In this document: piece by piece, positions 24,030-35,466 of the stretch
Numbering within the stretch: the first letter of the stretch is position 1
Layout: every line of letters starts with the position of its first letter
From: Paramecium octaurelia
Lineage: Eukaryota; Ciliophora; Oligohymenophorea; Peniculida; Parameciidae
Direction: 5' to 3'
Length of the DNA: 64,000 nt
NCBI GenBank assembly: GCA_905182995.1
Contig: CAJJDP010000010.1
Coordinates: forward strand, 721,687 to 785,686
The notes under the pieces: generated by a model
The model's input: the letters and a program-made list of their open reading frames with translations, nothing else
Told to the model about the DNA's origin: nothing
Databases searched by the model: none
Made by a program: the position numbers and the translations under genes

Positions 24030-25009
24030 ATGCAGCAAATCAACTAGATAGCAGAAAATCTCTACTTAATCCAACAAGGCAACAATTCCTACATCCACCG
24101 TCGAGTAGGAGTATCTGATGTAAAGTTTCATTCTAAGTTCATTAGACTGTAGTCATTAAATCAGTGTTTCATGGACAACTTTTCATTGAAGATGATCACA
24201 CCTGCAACTCTGTTCATTAAAGAGAATGCCAAGATCTATAGAATGAATGGAAAATATTGAGTTAACTCAATCACCCGAACATCATTAAGCCATAAGAATT
24301 CATCCCTCATCATCAATTAGATCCTGCGGGAGGGAACCTCTAATGTTGTAGTCTACTCCTTGAGAATGCCACCTGTGATCTCCATACACTCTGTAAGACC
24401 AATGAAACATCACTCAAAATTATAATCAAGTACTTCACTTAAATTTCTATTGCTCTTGAATATTTACATTCATAGTATATAGCACACAACGACATTAAGC
24501 TTGAAAACATGTTAGTCTTTAACAGAAATTGCGTCAAGTTAGCAGATTTTGGCTTCAGCTACAGACCTTCATTTGAAGATCTCCTTTCAAAATGGCTACC
24601 CAGAACACTCACACCTTATTCAAGTCCAGAGATTGTTAACTTTAGACTCAATTTAGAAGATGGAGAACTTTAAGAATTTTGCTTGTTTAGTGCAGATGTT
24701 TACGCTTTAACAACAGCACTATTTCTGGCTATTTACAAAAGACCTCCAATTATGGGATAGTTTCCAACTAAAGATGATCAATATTATCAACTATTAATCA
24801 ATCAGCCTGACCTGTTTTGGCAACTTGATTTTATCTAGAAAGTAGATTAGTAATTAATAAGAGAAAATACTCCAAAGGAATTATTGGAGAATTTAAAAGA
24901 TTTAATAGAAGGGGGACTGGCAGAAGAATACAATCGAATTACTGCTACTGAATTTGTAAATCACGAATTCTTTAAATACGCTCAATAAATTCAGGGAAAC
25001 TAATTTTGA
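24030..25009 (+). CDS. Divergent protein kinase
   Basis: ATG at 24030, TGA at 25007-25009, one 26-nt intron at 24120-24145; 317 residues, just a kinase domain. The beta3 lysine is in TVVIKSV, the alphaC glutamate is near ECQDLQNEWKILSQLNHPNI, the catalytic loop is HNDIKLEN (HND in place of HRD), the metal site is ADFGFS, and SPE replaces APE. The N-terminal glycine loop is not recognisable (QQGNNSYIHRRVGVSD). The catalytic Asp, the loop Asn and the DFG Asp remain, so activity is possible although nucleotide binding may be altered. Family within the kinome not assigned. Confidence 0.88.
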
Positions 25010-25822
25010 AATATTCAATTAATATTAAATACTCAACATGGATAATCTTAATGACATCTAAAATTATCTAATCTCCTCATCTTTTTCTTTTAAAATTAAT
25101 TTAAATCCTTGAGAATTTATAATATTTTTATAAATTTATTTTGGTTGTTTTAATTAATTAATTAACTAATTATTTTCTATTATTTTCTTTTAGCTTTGAG
25201 TCTGAGTTATAGTGCTCTTTTCTATCCATAATACTTATGTGTACCAATAATCGTTATAAATGGAACCAATTATTTAAAAATAGAACAATGAAAATGTCCT
25301 CAAAATTATTTCAAATCGAGTTCTAGTTATTTTATCTTTTGAAGATGGAATTAAAATTGATTTAAACTCATGATTAAGAAACATGAGAGTCTCATTGGAA
25401 CTATATATACAATAAATTTTGAATATCTGAATAGTATATAAATTTCAATGAAATAGTTGTATAATATTAATCTATTTTTGGATTATGAATTAGGAGTTGA
25501 TAAATAATTATTAATATTAATAATTATTTAACATGTTCTAATATTCATATGTTTATTTTTAAGGAGATTAACCATTGATAATTACTCTTAAAATATATTT
25601 ATCTTTACTAATTGAAGTTTTTTGGTTAATACTACAATAATCAAATTAATATAATCTCAGACACCAAACTCCAATTTTTTTTGTAGCATCATTAAATGAG
25701 ATTTAGAATTTGCAAATACTCAGAATTAAGTTTGTCTTTTAAAAAATTGAAACTATTATTATAAAAAAAATAGTTTCTAAATGAGATTATAATAATAATA
25801 ATTTCAGAAATAAAATTTATTT
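25010..25822. other. Intergenic, AT-rich
   Basis: About 810 bp between two plus-strand genes, unusually long for this window. It has A/T runs and short frames such as 25287-25390, but no protein pattern, RNA gene or repeat array that I can support. Confidence 0.55.
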
Positions 25823-26452
25823 ATGAATTCAAGAAAATCATCTACCTCAACTTTAGATTCAGAAAAAACTTCTCCGAGGCTATAAAACATTAGACTGAAA
25901 CCTATTAAATTTATTGGCTCTGATTTTATGAATAATTTGTTTAAAAAACCCAAGGAATAAGAGATTGTCCCAATAGATGTAAATTCAGATTCAGATTCGT
26001 CTGGGTCGGAACATGATGTGTTTGATAATGATGAGATATTGCTAAAGGGAATTCATCTTGGTGATTATGATAAATTATCTCCCACTGACTAATTGCAGAT
26101 GCTGTATAAAATACGCTTTGAGACTTATCCAAAAAGAAGAGAATATATCTCTGAAGAGGAATTGGCATTAGAAACTCAAAAACTGGTTAATAAGATAAAG
26201 CTACATTTCTATAAATTCAAAAAAATTTTGCCCTTATAAAATTTGCCAGATTTTACATAAAAATATGATATAAACCAAGATTAAAATTACGATCAATTTT
26301 GGGATTATTATCGAAACCGAAATAATCATAGGAAACACAAGCAAATAATCTGCCATCAAAAGAAGAAGAGCGAACCAAATAATCCTGTTCTGAGATCTAA
26401 TAGCAGAATTCGTAGTGATTGCAGAATCCGAACCTTAGCACACAAAAGATGA
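25823..26452 (+). CDS. Hypothetical acidic-then-basic protein
   Basis: An intronless frame from ATG 25823 to TGA 26450-26452, 209 residues. The N-terminal 40 residues are Ser-rich and basic. An acidic stretch (DVNSDSDSSGSEHDVFDNDE) follows, then a helical part (DQLQMLYKIRFETYPKRREY, ELALETQKLVNKIK), and a very basic tail with HKQIICHQKKKSEPN and RSNSRIRSDCRIRT. It has no signal peptide or membrane segment. The charge pattern suits a nuclear or RNA-binding protein, but nothing proves it. Confidence 0.7.
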
Positions 26453-26531
26453 TCCCCTTCCATTATTACTATTACTTAATTATTTTAATCAATGACTAGC
26501 ATTTAATTAATTAATTTTAACCAGAATTAAG

Positions 26532-27084
26532 ATGGCTATGCGTGAATAACCGTGTCCTTACAGAATCATCGATGATTTTGGAGGAGCTTTCTCGATGGGA
26601 TGCTTTGCTGGATGCATATTCTATTTCTTAAAAGGCATGTCATTTGCTCCAAAGAGGGAGAGATTTTTCGGTGGAATCTAATTACTAAAAAGAAGAGCCC
26701 CAATTTTAGGAGGATCATTCGCTCTTTGGGGAGGATTGTTCAGTATTACAGATTGCACTCTTATGCATCTGAGAAACCAATAAGATTTTATTAATCCCAT
26801 AGTTGCTGGTGCATTTACAGGAGGATTTTTAGCCATAAGAGGTATAGCCTTTGAATTATAGTTTAGCTGGTACAAGAATTGCAGTTAGAAATGCTATATT
26901 TGGAGGCATAATCTTGGGCTTCATACAATTGGCTGAAATTGGAATGCTTAAAATACAAATGAGAGAAGAAATGAGAAGAATGCAATAACAACAATAATAA
27001 TAAATGTAAGAAATGCAAGAAATGATGGCAATGCAAGTCTAATAGCCAAGTAAAAAATAATAACCGAAAGTGGAAAAATATTGA
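26532..27084 (+). CDS. TIM17: Mitochondrial inner-membrane translocase subunit Tim17
   Basis: ATG at 26532, TGA at 27082-27084, one 25-nt intron at 26842-26866; 175 residues. The Tim17 family core is clear: CPYRIIDDFGGAFSMGCFAG at the N-terminus, then APILGGSFALWGGLFS, INPIVAGAFTGGFLAIRAGT and FGGIILGFIQLAEIG, giving four membrane segments. Tim17 forms the TIM23 presequence import channel. The C-terminus is extended by a Met/Gln-rich tail with many TAA/TAG glutamines, beyond the usual family end. Confidence 0.96.
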
Positions 27085-27203
27085 AAAATTAATTTATATT
27101 TGTGCTCCTTTTTTATTTTAGTTTTTTCAAATCTTTTTAGGTAGAATATACAAATATTAGTGTGTGTGAATTTATACTAATCAATATGCAAATAATCATC
27201 TAT

Positions 27204-28415
27204 TCAGATTGTATAATTCATACGACGACAAGCATTCAACCATTACATACCTTCATTATATGTTTTAGGTTGAACTTAAGGAATATCAATTCCTGGAACA
27301 TTTAAAGTCAAATGAAGATCATTTGATCTAATTTTCTATTAATTTGCACTTATTTTATAACAATTAACTTCAACATGCATTATGGGATCCTTTACAGCTG
27401 TTATTCTGCTCTAAACTTGTAAAGCACTACCAATATCAACAGGCGCAAGGAATTGAATATCATCAATATGAATGATTTATGGGAATCCTTATCCTTTCAC
27501 ATGTAGATAGGCATTGAGCCAACCTAGTTCGAAAGCTTCTCTCATGACAAAGCCTCCAAATACTTTCCCATGGAGATTTCTATCTTAGATGTGCATCAAC
27601 AATGTTTTTTCAATTTGAGTTTCATCAATAGTTTTATCTGAAGGAGGATTCATGAAAAATTTATGTAGTTCATTTATTTCTTCTTAACTTGGTGCCTTTC
27701 TATCAAGTCCCCTGTCCTTTTGTTATTTTCTTTTCTCTTGCATATGTTTACCCAAATAACATCTCATTTCTGCAGTTTCCTTATCACTTTCTCCATTCAA
27801 ATCCAAGGTAGGCACTTTGTATGCTTTCGAGTGATCTTTGCCGTCTCTTGCTACCATTAAGAAATTAGCCGAAACTTTAACTACTCCTTCTTACATAACA
27901 TCGATATAAACTTCTATAGAAGAATTGCCAACAAAAGTTACATATCCTTATATTTCAAGGTCTTAATCAGCAGATATCTTTCCAAAGAAATTAATATTAT
28001 CTACCATAGCAGTAACTATAGTTGCACCATTACTAGGCAGAATATAATTGTAAGAAACTGTGGATGCTATGTAATCCATTAATTCCAATAAACGACCAAT
28101 TCTTACTTGATTTGTGTAAAACCTACTAAATTTAAAACTCAGTTCGGGATTACTTTTTAATGGCAACACTACCTTATACCATGAATTTCTAGGAGAACTA
28201 CACTTTTCATTAAGTTCTTTCTGAGAATGACCATAAACTTTTATTTACTCATGATTTTTTGTGAAGAATGCTTTTACTAATCTGTCTTCTTCTGAATTTT
28301 ACTCTTTTTGCATTTCTAAAGGTACCTTCATCATAATCCCTTGGTATTGTAATTGGCCTAATTTAGATCGAGCAACCTAATTGCTGAAATATTATAAAGT
28401 TTTCTTAAATAGCAT
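27204..28415 (-). CDS. Acyl-CoA thioesterase, double hotdog (ACOT9-like), mitochondrial
   Basis: An intronless frame from ATG 28415 to TGA 27204-27206, 403 residues. A basic amphipathic N-terminus (LFKKTLQYFSNQVARSKLGQ) looks like a mitochondrial presequence. Two hotdog folds follow: one around QVRIGRLLELMDYIASTVSY and INFFGKISADQDLEIQGYVT, the other around LHGKVFGGFVMREAFELGWL and IDDIQFLAPVDIGSALQVQS. The order and spacing are those of ACOT9/ACOT10, which hydrolyse fatty acyl-CoA. The start codon lies 18 bp from that of the divergent GPKOW gene. Confidence 0.93.
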
Positions 28416-28433
28416 TAATATTATTTAATAAAG

Positions 28434-29270
28434 ATGATAAATGATGTACCAGTTTAAGAAAGAAAGACTTTCACTTTGTCTAGCAAGCCTGATAATACTG
28501 AAGAAACATACTCTATGGCTCCTGTTTCTTAATTTGCTTAAAACTTACTTTCAAAAATGGGATTTCAATAAGGTTAACCGATTGGCAAAAATCCTTATAA
28601 AAGCTCAGCATTGTTAAAACCGATTGAATTTCAATCAAGAGGAGATAGAGAAGGGTTAGGAGTGAATCCAATGAAAACATATAAGTATGTTGGGGAAAAG
28701 GAGAAATAGGATAATGATAAATTTCAAGATGTGGTCATTTTAAGTGGAAAATACAAGAAAATGAAAGGAGTCAAATTAGATGTTATTAAAACATAAGGAT
28801 AGAGTGATACTTATATAATTGAATTGAAAAGCAATGGAGAAAAAATAAAAATTGCAGCAGATTAAGTAGTAGAAGCTAAATTATATAAAGAGGAAAAGAG
28901 CAGAAGTAGATCAAAAAGTAAATCACAAAAATAATTAAAATGGATAACTTCAGGCATAGTAGTAAAGGTTAAGAATAAGCATTATTAGGGTGGTAAATTT
29001 TATAATAAAAAAATATCTATATCTGATGTTTAAGATGAATATACTTTTAGTGCTTTAGGTTCTCATGGAGAACTAATAGAGGATTTGAAAGAAAAGGATG
29101 TTAAAGTTACACTTCCAAAAAAAGGAGGAAGGGTTTGCATTGTCAAGGGAGAATTTAAAGGAGAATTGGGTTAATTTGTGGAGAAGAGGGAGAAGAAAAT
29201 AGTGTTAGTTAAGTTGGAAAATGGTAGACTATTCGAATTTGAGAAGAAAAGTGTTTGTAGATTAATTTGA
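28434..29270 (+). CDS. GPKOW: G-patch/KOW spliceosome factor (GPKOW/MOS2/Spp2-like)
   Basis: An intronless frame from ATG 28434 to TGA 29268-29270, 278 residues. The N-terminal half has the Spp2-type G-patch: FAQNLLSKMGFQQGQPIGKN, with IEFQSRGDREGLGVNP as its second half. Two KOW-like barrels follow, one at DVVILSGKYKKMKGVKLDVI and one near the end at GGRVCIVKGEFKGELGQFVE. GPKOW, MOS2 and yeast Spp2 activate the DEAH helicase Prp2/DHX16 in the spliceosome. The length is short for an animal GPKOW but fits plant or yeast relatives. Confidence 0.92.
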
Positions 29271-29426
29271 TTTATTTTATAATTCTAGATTTTTAATTAT
29301 GATTTCTAGATTGCCACGTAAGCAATATAGTAAAAATTGTAATGAGTAAAAAGTGCAAACTCTGTGGAATGCTAAGATTAAGGGTATTAATTTAAACTGC
29401 TTTCAATATTGTAATAATCACAAATC

Positions 29427-30149
29427 TCAAACTCCTAATGACATACCTTTTCCTGATTTTAGACTAATGATGTAATAGTAAAGGAAATCTGCATATAATA
29501 TAGTTTAAACGATTCCTCCCAAAAGTGATGTCCAACAAACATCGCCAGTGAGTGAATATTTGTAAATCCAACTAACAATGTAGAAGAAACGATACACTCC
29601 CAAAGCTCCCACATAATTGGATGTAATGTTTTCAACCTAATAATAATAAATGATATTAACATCTTTGATTTTCTGTAACATATGTAATTGTGGTATTATT
29701 GCTAATGCTTCTAACCAAATGCTATATGACCAGCCTAATTCAAATGGTGCCAAATCAGTATGGACGAGTAGAGCCAAGACAGCTGCTCCAGTGTATATGA
29801 ATTTATAGTGGGGAAAGTCATCACTAGCTGAATCATAGGACTATGGATTAGCAATATTAAATACTAGACAATATGGTTTCTTGAACTTCATGAGGTAAAT
29901 TATGAACACAGTGCTGCTGATGTAAAGTAATTTCATTGAGGTATTGTAGACTGATACAAAATACATGAATAGATCAATATATCTGACACAGAACACTGCA
30001 AGATAGATTTCTTAAGTTCTGAATGATAATCCTAATACTTTATTTCATAAGTTACCTAAGCAATTTCTGGTTTTGCGGATTTTTAAAATGAGTATCAGAA
30101 ATGACACCAAGTGTAGAAAATCAGCAATATATCGAAATGGATTAAACAT
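29427..30149 (-). CDS. ERD2: ER lumen protein-retaining receptor (KDEL receptor)
   Basis: ATG at 30149, TGA at 29427-29429, one 24-nt intron at 30032-30055 with an in-frame TGA; 232 residues with seven membrane helices. Family marks include FRYIADFLHLVSFLILILKI, TQEIYLAVFCVRYIDLFMYF, the Asp-rich lumenal stretch HTDLAPFELGWSYSIWLEAL and NYVGALGVYRFFYIVSWIYK. It returns escaped ER proteins from the Golgi. A copy of its first exon and most of its intron recurs on the other side of the N at 31391. Confidence 0.97.
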
Positions 30150-30156
30150 TTAATTA

Positions 30157-31390
30157 ATGCAAATGGATGAAGAAAATTAAGGATTAGTACATCAAGATGT
30201 GAAGAAACCTAAGGAACCTGAAACACGTGGCATCCTCTCCACCATTTGTTACATAATCCAACTCGTCATACTCATCTTATTAGTTTTCTTGGTTTTCAAG
30301 TATGCTCTGGCCAATCATAAATAATCGACTTAGATCCCTTAGATTTAATAGTTGAACGTGAATGAAACAGAAAATATAGATGATATTGATAATACTGTGG
30401 TGTTGGATAAAGAAGATTAAGACATCATGCAATTCTTGACTAGTCCTGAAGATGTTACTCAATTTGATAACATCATGCCAGAACCAGAAGAAGAACAATT
30501 TGAAGAATTAATATTCGAAGCTGAACCATGGAATGAAGGGCAATTATAGGGTTGGCAATACAAGAATGGTTTAACTTTGATTGTCTAAGAAAAATAAGTG
30601 GACATAGCTACTTTGTAATTTGTCATCTACCATGGTTATCATGATGATGAATACAATACATTATTCATGCATTTATTATTGAAGTAGTAGTGTTCCTAAG
30701 CACAATTGATTGAAAGAGCATACATGAGTACTGTGACCATTCACTTTAAAAACGAATAAATGGAAACTTGTATAAGAAAGTTCGCTGATTCACTTGTGAG
30801 AGAATACACTCAAGAGGATTTGGATAATATTAATAGTGAATCAATTTAAACCAGCGACATTGATCTCATTTCCAAAATAGACAGAGTCTTAGATGCAATA
30901 TCATTAAATAATGAGATCATGACTGAACCCATACAGATACAAGATTTATAGAATTACATCGAATTAATATTGGTTTCCAATCCACTTAGGTTGACAATAG
31001 AATCTGCACTTTCAAATTAAGAAATTTATATGCTTGTCTCAGATACTTAATTATTGCAAAAAGAATTTGGAACTTCCATAATTGAATCTTGGGATCTAGA
31101 ACCCATTTTGTATAATCAAATTAGAATCAATTCCAATCAAACATCCACTATTTTAATATATCCAGCAAAACAAGATGAATTTTTTAAGCATTTATTATTG
31201 CAGAAAACACAAAACTCTTTACAAACAATTCTTAAATGCTAATTTGAAATTCTAGATTTTGATTTCTTGGCAATTAACATTTAAGAATGCGATGTAGATA
31301 GTATCACATTAGCTAATGCAATTTACAATTTCGGATCATTTCTAAAAAGATAGAATGAAAAGACATTATTAAATTGTCATAAAGATTTTT
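30157..31390 (+). CDS. M16 (insulinase-like) membrane-anchored protein, copy 1, cut off at an N
   Basis: ATG at 30157; the frame runs without introns to base 31390, where the sequence meets a single N and the copy stops, 411 codons in. It begins with a short cytosolic part and one membrane anchor (YIIQLVILILLVFLVFKYAL), then the first M16-like domain. Across the whole shared length it aligns with copy 2 without an indel (1,358 bases each), with mostly silent differences. Both copies therefore look like genes under selection. The abrupt end is best explained by an assembly join rather than by a real truncation. Confidence 0.75.
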
Positions 31391-31391
31391 N
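31391..31391. other. Single ambiguous base (N) at a repeat boundary
   Basis: The only N noticed in the window. Left of it a M16 copy stops mid-codon; right of it the sequence restarts inside the KDEL-receptor intron. This is what a contig join with overlapping, unmerged ends looks like. Confidence 0.9.
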
Positions 31392-31508
31392 TAATACTTT
31401 ATTTCATAAGTTACCTAAGCAATTTCTGGTTTTGCGGATTTTTAAAATGAGTATCAGAAATGACACCAAGTGTAGAAAATCAGCAATATATCGAAATGGA
31501 TTAAACAT
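31392..31508 (-). pseudogene. Repeat of the KDEL receptor 5' end (exon 1 and part of intron 1)
   Basis: Bases 31392-31508 repeat 30033-30149: 23 of the 24 intron bases and all of exon 1 including the ATG. I see no difference in this part. It has no downstream exon, so it encodes nothing on its own. It may be an assembly duplicate of the real gene or the 5' end of an ohnologue whose remainder is absent here. Confidence 0.85.
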
Positions 31509-31515
31509 TTAATTA

Positions 31516-34423
31516 ATGCAAATGGATGAAGAAAATTAGGGATTAGTACGTCAAGAAGTGAAGAAACCTAAGGATCCTGAAACACGTGGCATACTCTCCA
31601 CTCTTTGTTACATAATCCAACTCATCATACTCATTTTATTAGTATATTTACTCTTCAAGTATGCTTTGGCCAATCAAAGATAATCGTCTGCGATCCCTCA
31701 AATCCAATAATTGAAAGTCAATGAAATTGAGAATATAGATGATATTGATAATACTATGGTTTTGGATAAGGAAGATTAAGACATCATGCAATTTTTAACT
31801 AGTCCTGAAGATGTTACTCAATTTGATAACATCATGCCAGAACCAGAAGAAGAACAATTTGAAGAATTAATATTTGAAGCTGAACCATGGAATGAAGGAC
31901 AATTGCAAGGTTGGCAATACAAGAATGGCTTAACCTTGATAGTCTAAGAAAAATTAGTGGAAATTGGTACTTTGTAATTTGTAATCTACCATGGCTATCA
32001 TGATGATGATTACAATACATTATTCATGCATCTATTATTGAAGTAGTAGTGCTCCTAAGCACAATTGAATGAAAGACCATACATGAGTACTGTAACTATA
32101 CACATTAAAAACGAATTAATGGAAACTTGCATTAGAAAGTTCGCAGATTCACTTGCAAGAGAATACACTTAAGATGATTTGGATAATATTAACGGTGAAG
32201 AAATAGAAATCAATGATGCAGATCTCATTTCCAAAATTGATAGAGTCTTAGATGCTATATCTTTAAATAATGAAATTATGACTGAGCCCATGCAGATTTA
32301 AGATTTATAAAATTACATAGAATTAATATTGGTTTCTAATCCACTTAGGTTGACTATAGAGTCTTCACTCTCAAATTAAGAAATTTATATGATTGTTTCT
32401 GATACTTAATTATTGTAAAAGGAATTTGGAACATCCATTATTGATTCTTGGGATCTAGAGCCTATTTTATATAATCAAATCAGAATCAATTCCAATCTAA
32501 ACTCAACAATTTTGATATATCCAACTAAGCAAGATGAATTTTTTAAACATTTGTTATTGTTAAAAACATAAAATTCTTTACAAACAATTCTTAAATGTCA
32601 ATTTGAAATTTTAGATTTTGATTTCTTAGCAATTAATATTTAAGAATGTAATGCTGATAGCATCACATTAGCTAATGCAATCTATAATTTTGGATCATTT
32701 TTAAAGAGATAAAATGAAAAAACATTATTAAACTGCCATAAAGATTTCTACAATTTATAAATTCTCTATTAAAAATATGTTGACGATAAGGAATTCTCCA
32801 AAAAGGATTTTAATGCAATTATTGATAATATTTAATCTGGAGTCATTATTATTGAATAAGGGTAATTTATCTACCAAGAATTAACAACTTTAAACAAAGA
32901 GGAATTCTTGAACTCTAATTTCGTGAATAAAAAAGTGCAATCAATAGAATACTCCAATATTTTGTTAGATTATACTACTGTTTCCAATATAGATGAGTAA
33001 TTAATTTCATAGTTAAAACTACCCAATCTATCTCAGTTCATTCCTATCGAGCAACCCAATTACAATTTTTACACAACTAAAAAGATTGTCCCAACTAATA
33101 TTACGTTACCAGAACCCAAGCTTCAGAATGATTCTCCTAATGACATAGAACCAATTTATAAGCCCATAACTCCTTATGTTCCATTAGATTTAGATCAATC
33201 TTAAAAAAATTACTAAATTCCAGTTTTAACTCCTTTACAGATATCTCAAGAATTGTGGTGGCAATACGATAATCGCACAAATAGAGTGTTTCTAGGAATT
33301 CTATTCTACAAACCAATTAATGGTTATAGCATTGCAAAATCTAAGGCAATTCTAAAAGTTGCTTAAATGTATATAGAACAATCGAACTTGGACGCCATTT
33401 CGGCTGGTTTCAATGTTTAGGTAGAAAGCAGCTTGAAAGGGATATCCTTGATGCTATCAGGATGGAGTCTAACATTTGAAGCAGTTAAAAATTAAGTGTT
33501 ATAGAATTTAAAATAAATAAAGGATGAATCTAAGTTTAAGAATATCAAAGAAGATTTAAAAAATTAGTTTTAGGAGTATTATTTTTAAAAAACTCAGTTT
33601 TATTTAGTTCAATACTGGTTACCAAAATTGATGTTACGACCTGTGAATGATCCAGCAGACATAATTAAAGAATTTTAGGATTTGAAATTTAATGAATTCT
33701 CTTAATTTTTAACAGATATGTTTTCAGATATTAAGTATACAGCATTCATTAGTGGGAATATTGATATCCGAAATGCTAAGTAATTGGTTTAAGAGTTTCA
33801 TCCTAATGAAATTGAAACTATTACGAAAACTTTATAAATTGAAAAAAATTTGGTTCATATAATCAAATTGCCAGCCAAATAAAAACAAAATGCTGTTCTA
33901 AAATACTTCTTGGTAGGATAAAGGGATTATCTTACATAAGCAGCCCTGTTATTGTTGTAATTGCATTTTGAATCTTAATAAGCAATTTAGGTTAGTTTTA
34001 AAAGTATTGGTTGTATGGATGGATTACTATTCTATAATTAAGGCACTGATAGCGTACTAAAATTAAATGAATAAATTCAGTTATTGATTGAATAATAAAG
34101 GTTCAATTTAGATGATCTAAAAGAACAATTGATATTGCATTATTAAAATAATGATGAATTTTTATGGGATAAAATTTACAACAGGAACTATGCATTTAAT
34201 GTAAGATATCATTTAATAGAAATAGGAAATTATTGAGATTAAGAATCAAATTGAAAATGTCTAAATAAGTGATTTCCATGGGATACTTCAGTCAGAAACG
34301 CTGAGTATTTTTGGAGTAACAGAGAGCTCAAAATTTCCTAATTTACCTTCAGGCTAACATGATTATTCAAAGGAAAAGGAGAAATCATATTTTGAATGTG
34401 CCTATTAATATTAGTCTTAATGA
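31516..34423 (+). CDS. M16 (insulinase/pitrilysin-like) membrane-anchored protein, probably inactive
   Basis: ATG at 31516, TGA at 34421-34423, one 25-nt intron at 34201-34225; 960 residues. The N-terminal anchor is IIQLIILILLVYLLFKYALA. The body follows the four-domain insulinase plan: an LPNLSQFIPIEQPNY stretch like the family's PNxFIP, then LWWQYDNRTNRVFLGILFYK and GFNVQVESSLKGISLMLSGW. The zinc motif HxxEH expected in the first domain is absent; the matching place reads YHGYHDDDYNTLFMH. I infer an inactive M16 homologue or a binding protein in the lumen. A 19-nt intron ending at 34219 would also fit the frame; 25 nt is the more usual size. Confidence 0.82.
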
Positions 34424-34688
34424 ATTTTGTAGATATGTCATTTTTTAAGAATGTATAATTGATTGCCTATAATTCTACTTCTCATAATATGTATTAAAAT
34501 TGATAAAATTTGTTATAAGAAATTGATCGTTACTATCTATAAGGTGGATTTGCATTCTAGGTTCATACAAAATACGATTTTCACAAATAAGTGTTCTGTC
34601 CATAAAAATATGAAAATAATAAAGTGGAAACCGAATTCCTATTAGATATTGATGTTATTTAAATGTTTAACAAAAATGAGTATTTTTC

Positions 34689-35333
34689 TCAGGAAAATTC
34701 AAGACTGTCGTTAGTTGTACATGATAATTTTTAATCATCTTTCAACATCTTTTCTAGTTTTCTGATTCTTTGAAGGATTAGTTCATTTTTCTATATGAGG
34801 ATGATAATTTACTTATTAGGATATTTGTAGCTCTTATCTTGATTTATGAATTTCAATAATGAGCATTACGTTCACATTTTAGATTTCAGCCTGCTATGCC
34901 TTCATTTACTCCAATTCTTATTCAAGTCGATGGATTTAGAGACTTTAGCTATGATTATGACGTATAGGTTATTTGTTCACTTATTGTTATTGGCTTCCAC
35001 ATTTTCTATGTTTAGGTTAAGCATCTTTAGCTGAGGGTGTAGCTAAGAATAACTGAATTCATTACAACTGCACTCTGTAATTGTGCTCAAGTCTAAAGAT
35101 TGTTTTGGTTTATATTTCATTTGACCAAAATTAAACATAGTATTGAACAATCCATAATTTTAATCATCAAGTTTTTCAACAATCTAATGATGCAGAATAG
35201 GTTATTGTTATATTTTTTTAATAATAGCTCTCGTTTCATTGGTGTCATCATCATCATCTTAAACAAGAAATTCAGATTAAATGGGAAAGTAGTTTCCACT
35301 CGATTTTGTTCTTCGATGATGATTGCTTTTCAT
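34689..35333 (-). CDS. Small coiled-coil protein
   Basis: ATG at 35333, TGA at 34689-34691, introns at 34949-34980 (32 nt) and 34791-34812 (22 nt); 196 residues. The head is basic (KSNHHRRTKSSGNYF) and followed by an acidic patch (DDDDDTNETRAII). The last 80 residues form a coiled coil: HRLEQELEQMKAQQAEIQNV, IIEIHKSRQELQISQQ and LQRIRKLEKMLK. The introns were placed because only then does the heptad pattern run through. No family recognised. The 265 bp between this gene and the M16 gene hold nothing I can name. Confidence 0.68.
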
Positions 35334-35466
35334 ATTATAAAGTATATTTATTTAAAATATATGTGTAATTTAATACTTAATTTAACACAATTTGTAACTA
35401 AGACCATTCACTAATATTTAATAATATTTCTTGAGATAAGGATGATTATTTAATTAAAATATTAAA

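Noticed and set aside
29271-29430. An extra 3' exon of the KDEL receptor overlapping the spacer towards the GPKOW gene
   Set aside because: It would need an intron of about 47 nt and would lengthen the protein beyond the normal family end, so the TGA at 29427 was kept.
30157-34423. A true tandem duplication of the M16 gene
   Set aside because: The junction coincides exactly with the only N and cuts copy 1 mid-codon, so an assembly join is the simpler explanation. Long reads could reverse this.
35100-35414. Plus-strand 104-residue hydrophobic frame
   Set aside because: It is the shadow of the coiled-coil gene on the minus strand (34689-35333); the hydrophobic residues come from the complement of Lys/Asn/Asp codons.
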